DNA of 64,000 bases, taken from assembly GCF_016025255.1 (NCBI RefSeq), contig NZ_CP065592.1:1655122-1719121 (forward strand), given 5' to 3'. Below the pieces are notes generated by a model. That model searched no databases. It had not been told where the DNA came from and was given only the letters and a program-made list of their open reading frames with translations. The translations under genes and the position numbers were made by a program. This document shows, piece after piece, positions 58,986 to 64,000 of this stretch. Within the stretch, counting starts at the first letter, position 1. Each line of letters starts with the position of its first letter. Origin of the DNA: Sphingosinicella flava (GTDB lineage Bacteria; Pseudomonadota; Alphaproteobacteria; Sphingomonadales; Sphingomonadaceae).

Positions 58986-59957
58986 ATGGCCCCAGAAGGC
59001 GCTCCGACAGCCTTGGATATACGAGATGCCACTACAACAGATGGCGCTATCAGAGGCGACAGTTTGCGGCGCAGCTTCGAGGTTGCGCCCCTTCACTCCT
59101 TAAGAGAGGGCCAGCTTGGCTTTCTTTCCCGCCTTCCCGCGGACGACGCCTTAGCCGACCTTGTGACCCGCACTTCCGCGGCAACGATAATCTGCAACGA
59201 AAAGATTGCTTCCTCATGGCCCGAGGCCAGCGAAACCACACTAATCGTGGCGCAAAATCCCCGATTGTCCTTCATGCGGGCAGTCGGGAGATTTTTCTCA
59301 CAAAAAGATTGGGAGAGAGGCATTCATCCTACAGCCACTGTGGACGGCTCCGCCAAGATTGATCCGAGCGCTGCGATCGGCGCTCACTGCGTAATCGGAC
59401 CTGGCTGCGTCGTCGGGGCAGACACAAGAGTTCATCCGCACGTGGTCTTGGTAGCCGACGTTAAAGTAGGGCGGAGGGTCACCATTGCCGGTGGAACCGT
59501 GATCGGCGCCGATGGCTTCGGCTATGAACGCAATGAGCATGGCGAGCTGGAAAAGTTTCCACACATCGGGGGGGTCGTAATTGATGATGACGTGGAAATT
59601 GGATCGAACACTAGCATCGATCGGGGCACGTTGGAAGCGACATGGATCAAAGCACGTGCAAGGATCGATAATCAAGTCCACATCGCTCACAACGTGGTCG
59701 TAGGCATGGACGTGGCTATTATTGCGCAATCCATGATTGGCGGAGGTGTTCGGATCGGTGATCGGGCATGGATTGCCCCTTCGGCCACGATAATCAATCA
59801 AGTGGCAATTGGGAAAGATGCGGTAGTGGGATTAGGGGCTGTCGTTGTGAAATCGGTGGAAGACGGCGCAACCGTCATGGGATCTCCTGCACAGCCTGAT
59901 GCGGAATTTCGACAAGTTCGCGCCGCGCTTAAGAAACTGGTCAGTCATGCTGACTAG
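58986..59957 (+). CDS. LpxD-like N-acyltransferase (hexapeptide repeat), polysaccharide-locus paralogue
   Basis: The 323-residue protein has an N-terminal uridine-binding-like domain (LHSLREGQLGFLSRL) and a left-handed beta-helix with GTVIGADGFGYERNEHGELEKFPHIGGVVIDDDVEIGSN.SIDRG and IDNQVHIAHNVVVG, including the LpxD catalytic His (QVHIAHN). A housekeeping lpxD normally lies beside bamA and lpxA, so this is probably a dedicated paralogue modifying a sugar of the repeat. GAGGAA lies before the ATG. Confidence 0.85.
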   Translation: MAPEGAPTALDIRDATTTDGAIRGDSLRRSFEVAPLHSLREGQLGFLSRLPADDALADLVTRTSAATIICNEKIASSWPEASETTLIVAQNPRLSFMRAVGRFFSQKDWERGIHPTATVDGSAKIDPSAAIGAHCVIGPGCVVGADTRVHPHVVLVADVKVGRRVTIAGGTVIGADGFGYERNEHGELEKFPHIGGVVIDDDVEIGSNTSIDRGTLEATWIKARARIDNQVHIAHNVVVGMDVAIIAQSMIGGGVRIGDRAWIAPSATIINQVAIGKDAVVGLGAVVVKSVEDGATVMGSPAQPDAEFRQVRAALKKLVSHAD

Positions 59958-60708
59958 AAAGTTGAGCGGCTTCAGTAGTGCGGACTATCGTGCGCTCCTA
60001 AGGCAGCTACTCTCGCATGGCTTTCGTGATGTGAGGCTGAGTGAGCTGGAGTCAGACAAGCCTCACCTGTACCTCCGTCATGATATTGATCTCTGCCTTG
60101 AAAAAGCGGCAGCCATGGCTGAGCTAGAAGCCGAAATAGGTGTGTCCAGCAGTTATTTCGTTCTGATATCGACCGGACTCTACAACCCTGCGTCCCTAGC
60201 CAGCCGACGATTGTTGCGGAGAATTATTGAGCACGGTCATGAAATCGGTCTTCATTTTGATGCAACGCAGACTCTGCATGATGAGGATTTACAAAGTGCC
60301 GCTGCGGCCGAATGCGATATTCTCGCCGACATATGCGGAAGATCGATTCATACTATTTCGTTTCACCGTCCAGCGCCAAGTCTACTCAATTTAACCGGGA
60401 ACTTCGCCGGTCGGCGGCACACGTATGAGCCTGCATTCTTCTCTGAAATCGCCTACATTTCAGATAGCAACGGCGGCTGGCATCATGGGCACCCGTTGGA
60501 CCATCCTGCTATCGCTGAAGGCAGAGCAGTTCAGCTTCTAACTCACCCAATTTGGTGGATAGGCAGCGGTGCCCGGGAAGCTGTACCCCTCATCCGAGAT
60601 TTCGCCGATCGTCGTGCCGCAGAGTTGCATGATGACATTGCTGGGACGGTGACAGCTTATGCTAAGTGGCGCGACGACAAGGGCCTGCCGTGTGGTCGGC
60701 ACTCATAA
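59947..60708 (+). CDS. NodB-like polysaccharide deacetylase-type protein (WbmS-like)
   Basis: The 253-residue protein has the deacetylase-type YLRHDIDLCLEKAAAMAELE (metal Asp/His), EHGHEIGLHFDATQTL and ISFHRPAPS, the layout of the NodB fold seen in WbmS-like proteins of polysaccharide loci. ATG 59947 overlaps the upstream gene by eleven bases. It may remove an acyl group from the glycan or from its UDP precursor. Confidence 0.78.
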   Translation: MLTRKLSGFSSADYRALLRQLLSHGFRDVRLSELESDKPHLYLRHDIDLCLEKAAAMAELEAEIGVSSSYFVLISTGLYNPASLASRRLLRRIIEHGHEIGLHFDATQTLHDEDLQSAAAAECDILADICGRSIHTISFHRPAPSLLNLTGNFAGRRHTYEPAFFSEIAYISDSNGGWHHGHPLDHPAIAEGRAVQLLTHPIWWIGSGAREAVPLIRDFADRRAAELHDDIAGTVTAYAKWRDDKGLPCGRHS

Positions 60709-60868
60709 CAGACTCGCCATAACGGCTCGGATGTCATCCATGCTCCGCGGCGGCGGGGGATGCACCACACCGAGAAGGGCGTGACGCCTCGGCCGCGCGA
60801 GGACCCTTCAACTTTACAACATGCCGTACCGCCCGTAGGGAAAAGTCCCTGAGGAGCAGAGAGATTCA

Positions 60869-61606
60869 ATGGAAGCGATCGCGCAGCGCAAACTGTCGTC
60901 CGAGCAGATCGAAGCGTTTTACCACACCGAATTCGTTGATGATCAAGTTCGTGATTATGCCCGGTTGATGCAGGACACCAATGGCTGTGGTGTCGTTGTC
61001 GACATAGGTGGTGGCTGCGGGTACTTCGCGCGCGCGCTTGCTGATTCTATTGGTCAACCCGTACGCGTGATTGACCAGGATCCGCAGTCGATCCAAGCGT
61101 GTCGGGATATGGCTGTTGAGGGGCGATTAGGTGATGCCTTGCTGCCTGAGGTCGAAGGGGACGAAGGTGTCGTTTGCTTCAATCTCATCTTGCACCATCT
61201 AGTAGGACGTAATGAACTCGAGACACGTATGCTGCAAAGTCAGGCCGTGCGCACATGGCATGGCAGGTCAAAAGCAATATTTGTAAACGAATATATATAC
61301 GAATCCTTTGTGCCGAATGCGAGTGGCCGTTTCATATATGCGATTACTGGCAGCCGTATTCTCTCGTTTATTGGTCGCCAAGTTGCAAGATTCATCCCTG
61401 CTTTTCGAGCTAACACCTTTGGTGTTGGAGTGCGCTTTCGTTCACATGACGAATGGAAAAAGCTTTTCGAATACGCAGGCTTCACAGTGGCGAGCGCCAC
61501 AAAAGGCCGTCCAGAGACAATATCCCTGCCTTTGCGACTCTTGTTGATTAAGACCATTCGGCGAGACAGTTTTCGACTTGAACCGGCATTCACCTCATTA
61601 CGATGA
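60869..61606 (+). CDS. SAM-dependent methyltransferase
   Basis: The 245-residue protein has the class I SAM motif VVDIGGGCGYFARALADS and acidic loop RVIDQDPQS, then NLILHHL. The rest is not diagnostic of a substrate; position suggests methylation of a sugar in the repeat unit. GAGGAGCAGAGA precedes ATG 60869. A 160-base gap separates it from the deacetylase-like gene. Confidence 0.8.
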   Translation: MEAIAQRKLSSEQIEAFYHTEFVDDQVRDYARLMQDTNGCGVVVDIGGGCGYFARALADSIGQPVRVIDQDPQSIQACRDMAVEGRLGDALLPEVEGDEGVVCFNLILHHLVGRNELETRMLQSQAVRTWHGRSKAIFVNEYIYESFVPNASGRFIYAITGSRILSFIGRQVARFIPAFRANTFGVGVRFRSHDEWKKLFEYAGFTVASATKGRPETISLPLRLLLIKTIRRDSFRLEPAFTSLR

Positions 61607-61677
61607 CACCTTGGCAACACGGATGTTGACAGGCCTAGTCCACACGAATCTAAGCGTCGTTTTCTTTGGATATATTC

Positions 61678-62838
61678 ATGAATATTGCTACCCCTGCCTC
61701 GAGTGCCCGATCCTACCAGATCTGCACAAATTGCATTATGGACACCTCGGACTCTCTCATTGTGTTTGATGGCGATGGACGCTGCGACTATTGCAATAAT
61801 TATTATACCAACATCTTGCCGAACTGGCATCCTGACGAGCGGGGTGAATGCGAGATCATGTCGCAAGTCGAGCAGATCAAACGTGAAGGCAAAGGGCGCG
61901 ATCACGACTGCCTTATCGGCCTGAGCGGTGGTGTTGACAGCAGTTACGTCACCTATATCGCTAAGGAAAAATTCGGCCTGCGGCCCTTGTTGTATCATGT
62001 CGACGCTGGGTGGAACTCCCAGCAGGCTGTGAACAATATCGAGAAGCTTGTTGACGGTTTAGATCTGGATCTCTTCACTGAGGTCGTTGACTGGCCGGAG
62101 ATGAGAGATCTTCAACTTGCGTTCTTTAAAGCCAATGTGCCCCATCTTGACACCCCCCAAGACCACGCTTTTTTCGCTGGGCTTTATAACTTCGCTGCGA
62201 AGAACAAGGTAAAGTATATCCTGACTGGCGCGAATTACTCGACCGAGTGCGTGCGCGAGCCGTTGGAGTGGCATTACCATGCTTCCGACCTGCGCCAGCT
62301 TAAGGACATTCATCGTCAATTCGGCACCCGCCCGCTCAAGAAATTCCCCCTCGCGGGGATTTTACGCTTCAAGGTGTGGTACCGGTTTGCGAAGGGGGTG
62401 CGGGTCGTGAAGCCGCTAAATTACGTTCCTTACCGCAAAGAGGATGCGATGCAGGAACTGGTGGACCGCTTCGGCTGGCAGCGTTACGCGCACAAACACT
62501 ATGAATCCCGCTTTACTCGCTTTTACGAAAGCTACTGGTTACCGACGAAATTCGGGTATGACAAACGACGAGCGCATTTTTCTAGCCTGGTCCTGACGGG
62601 GCAAATGACCCGGGAAGAGGCACTGCAGAAGGTTGCCGTTCCCGCATATGATCCTGAAACGATCATCCAGGACTTCGAGTACATTGCGACAAAGCTTGGG
62701 ATCACCACATCTGAACTTCGTGCCTTACATGACGCACCCAAGAAAACGTTCCGTGATTACAAGAATGACATGGCTATTATGGATTTAGGAGCCAAGGTTC
62801 TTCGCCTCGCCGGCGTCCAGCGGGCGATCGTCCGTTGA
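61678..62838 (+). CDS. wbpG: N-acetyl sugar amidotransferase (WbpG-like)
   Basis: The 386-residue protein has a Cys-rich N-terminus (QICTNCIMDTSD, RCDYCNNYY), the PP-loop ATP-pyrophosphatase motif LIGLSGGVDSSYV and GANYSTECVREP, all typical of WbpG/PseA-type amidotransferases. With ammonia delivered by HisH/HisF it turns a 3-acetamido sugar into the acetamidino form. ATG 61678 is used; a TTG at 61666 is in frame. The stop overlaps the next TTG start. Confidence 0.9.
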   Translation: MNIATPASSARSYQICTNCIMDTSDSLIVFDGDGRCDYCNNYYTNILPNWHPDERGECEIMSQVEQIKREGKGRDHDCLIGLSGGVDSSYVTYIAKEKFGLRPLLYHVDAGWNSQQAVNNIEKLVDGLDLDLFTEVVDWPEMRDLQLAFFKANVPHLDTPQDHAFFAGLYNFAAKNKVKYILTGANYSTECVREPLEWHYHASDLRQLKDIHRQFGTRPLKKFPLAGILRFKVWYRFAKGVRVVKPLNYVPYRKEDAMQELVDRFGWQRYAHKHYESRFTRFYESYWLPTKFGYDKRRAHFSSLVLTGQMTREEALQKVAVPAYDPETIIQDFEYIATKLGITTSELRALHDAPKKTFRDYKNDMAIMDLGAKVLRLAGVQRAIVR

Positions 62839-63449
62839 CCACGATTGTTGACTACGGTCTGGGGAACATCGGCGCGTTCCTCAACATGTACAAGAGAATG
62901 AATCTGCCCGCCAAGGCGGCGCGTACAGCTGAGGAATTGCGCGATGCTGAGCGGATCATCCTGCCAGGCGTCGGCGCATTCGATCACGCGATCGAGTTAC
63001 TCGATGCGTCCGGGATGCGGCCGCTGCTTGAGGAAAAGGTCATTCACGAGAAGGTCCCCGTTATTGGCGTCTGCGTTGGCATGCAGATCTTAGCTGACAC
63101 AAGCGAGGAAGGCGAGGGACCAGGCTTGGGTTGGATCCCTGGGATTGTTCGCCATTTTCGTTCCATGCCGGCCCCGAACGACCTACCGCTTCCGCATATG
63201 GGCTGGAACGATGTGGAACCGCGTGGTGAAGAAAAGCTCTTCCGCGGCCTAGAGCGCGATGCACGTTTCTACTTCCTACATTCCTTCTATTACGAATGCG
63301 CCAACCTGTCCGATAGGGTTGCCACCGCGACTTACGGGTCGCCGTTCGCCTGCGCAGTTCGGCGCGATAATGTGTGGGGGGTCCAGTTTCACCCGGAAAA
63401 GAGCCATCACTTCGGTGCGATGCTGCTTAAGAATTTTGCGGAGATTTAG
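62835..63449 (+). CDS. hisH2: HisH paralogue, glutamine amidotransferase subunit for sugar amidation
   Basis: The 204-residue class I amidotransferase has the nucleophile Cys in GVCVGMQIL, His/Glu in VQFHPEKS and the N-terminal IVDYGLGNIGAF of HisH. It starts at TTG overlapping the wbpG stop. In this context it supplies ammonia to WbpG, not to histidine synthesis, since no other his gene is near. Confidence 0.92.
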   Translation: MTTIVDYGLGNIGAFLNMYKRMNLPAKAARTAEELRDAERIILPGVGAFDHAIELLDASGMRPLLEEKVIHEKVPVIGVCVGMQILADTSEEGEGPGLGWIPGIVRHFRSMPAPNDLPLPHMGWNDVEPRGEEKLFRGLERDARFYFLHSFYYECANLSDRVATATYGSPFACAVRRDNVWGVQFHPEKSHHFGAMLLKNFAEI

Positions 63450-63452
63450 GAC

Positions 63453-64000
63453 GTGCTACGGCCTCGCGTTACTCCTTGCCTGCTGATCCATGAAGGCGGC
63501 CTTGTGAAAACGGTGGGTTTTAAGGATCCAAAATACGTCGGCGACCCGATTAACGCGGTGAAAATATTTAACGAGAAAGAGAGTGACGAACTTATCGTTC
63601 TCGACATTGATGCAACTGTGCAGGGGGTGGAGCCAGACTACAAAGTAATCGCACATCTGGCGGCCGAATGCAGAATGCCACTCTGTTACGGCGGCGGTGT
63701 ACGCACCGCCGAGCAGGCGAAGCACATCATTGGTCTTGGAGTCGAGAAGGTGGCTCTCAGCGCTGCAGCCGTGGAGCGGCCGGAGCTGATCAATGAGATC
63801 GCCGTCGAGATTGGACGCCAGAGCGTCGTCGTTGTGCTCGATCTGAGGAAGAAGAGGCTCAGCGGATATGAACTGCGAACACACAACGGGAGCCGTGCCC
63901 ACAGGCTTGATCCCGTGACCTTCGCGCAAGATGCGGTTCAACTGGGCGCTGGCGAGATTGTCGTTAATTCTATCGACCTTGATGGAACGATGCGCGGCTA
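63453..64000 (+). CDS. hisF2: HisF paralogue (3' truncated by the window end)
   Basis: The frame from GTG 63453 is open to the last base and shows VLRPRVTPCLLIHEGGLVKTVGFKDP, then LIVLDIDAT, CYGGGVRTAEQA and VVNSIDLDGTM, which are HisF TIM-barrel signatures. It pairs with the hisH paralogue three bases upstream to channel ammonia to WbpG. About 182 of the expected 250 residues are inside the window. Confidence 0.93.
   Translation, partial: MLRPRVTPCLLIHEGGLVKTVGFKDPKYVGDPINAVKIFNEKESDELIVLDIDATVQGVEPDYKVIAHLAAECRMPLCYGGGVRTAEQAKHIIGLGVEKVALSAAAVERPELINEIAVEIGRQSVVVVLDLRKKRLSGYELRTHNGSRAHRLDPVTFAQDAVQLGAGEIVVNSIDLDGTMRG

Noticed and set aside
59568-59574. Seven-G run in the LpxD-like gene as a phase-variation tract
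   Set aside because: Runs of seven G occur elsewhere in this GC-rich window, for example in acpS, so it is not exceptional.

Overview
The window looks like chromosomal DNA of a Sphingomonadales-type alphaproteobacterium. The reasons are the long aa3-type cytochrome oxidase cluster in the order ctaC-ctaD-ctaB-small protein-ctaG-ctaE-DUF983-surf1-M16 peptidase, the pyrE-pdxJ-acpS-lepB run, an alphaproteobacterial LexA box (GAAC-N7-GAAC), RcnB-type secreted proteins, and a high-GC core broken by visibly AT-richer accessory segments. The organism call is an inference; no marker gene such as 16S is present.

Layout. (1) 1-8158: the 3' part of an MFS/acyltransferase/AMP-ligase phospholipid-repair fusion gene, then an SOS mutagenesis cassette imuA-imuB-dnaE2 with a LexA box directly in front of imuA. 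(2) 8159-12228: an integrated element. It carries a DUF2280 phage-type protein, an XRE regulator, a tight chain of three small genes (lipoprotein, membrane protein, short protein), an AlpA/excisionase-like HTH protein and a P4-type tyrosine integrase, and it abuts the 3' end of tRNA-Ser(GGA). The left boundary of this island is not visible. (3) 12229-38900: conserved core. phhB carries a one-base deletion. It is followed by a zincin-fold protein, ccmA-ccmB, a methyltransferase and M16 peptidase, the cytochrome oxidase structural and assembly genes (all leftward), pyrE-pdxJ-acpS-lepB and an AI-2E-family membrane protein (rightward), an FKBP isomerase, ribosomal protein S21, an orphan 2Fe-2S subunit, a repeat-rich RcnB-like protein, a 2OG-Fe(II) oxygenase, a DUF885 lipoprotein, a nucleotide-sugar epimerase, an orphan HPt protein, an Rrf2 regulator coupled to an FAD/NAD(P)-binding protein, CinA-C and glutamine-dependent NAD synthetase. 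Two palindromic repeat elements sit here, one of which supplies the acpS ribosome binding site. (4) 38931-64000: an exopolysaccharide/O-antigen locus. A leftward arm holds an O-antigen ligase-like protein, Wza, the Wzc tyrosine kinase, a TPR-like membrane protein, a small exported protein and a PP2A-type phosphatase. A rightward arm holds a priming sugar transferase, wbpA-wbpB-wbpD-wbpE, a Wzx flippase, a beta-helix protein, two glycosyltransferases, a Wzy-like polymerase, an LpxD-like acyltransferase, a deacetylase-like protein, a methyltransferase and wbpG-hisH-hisF, and it runs off the right edge.

How the parts work together. The rightward arm predicts a Wzx/Wzy-type polysaccharide whose repeat contains a 2,3-diacetamido-2,3-dideoxy uronic acid (WbpA/B/D/E) further converted to an acetamidino derivative by WbpG with dedicated HisH/HisF paralogues. 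The leftward arm supplies polymerisation control and export. One glycosyltransferase gene carries a run of ten G at its 5' end, so the polymer could be switched on and off by slippage. This glycan locus, with its unassigned accessory proteins, is the most interesting part of the window.
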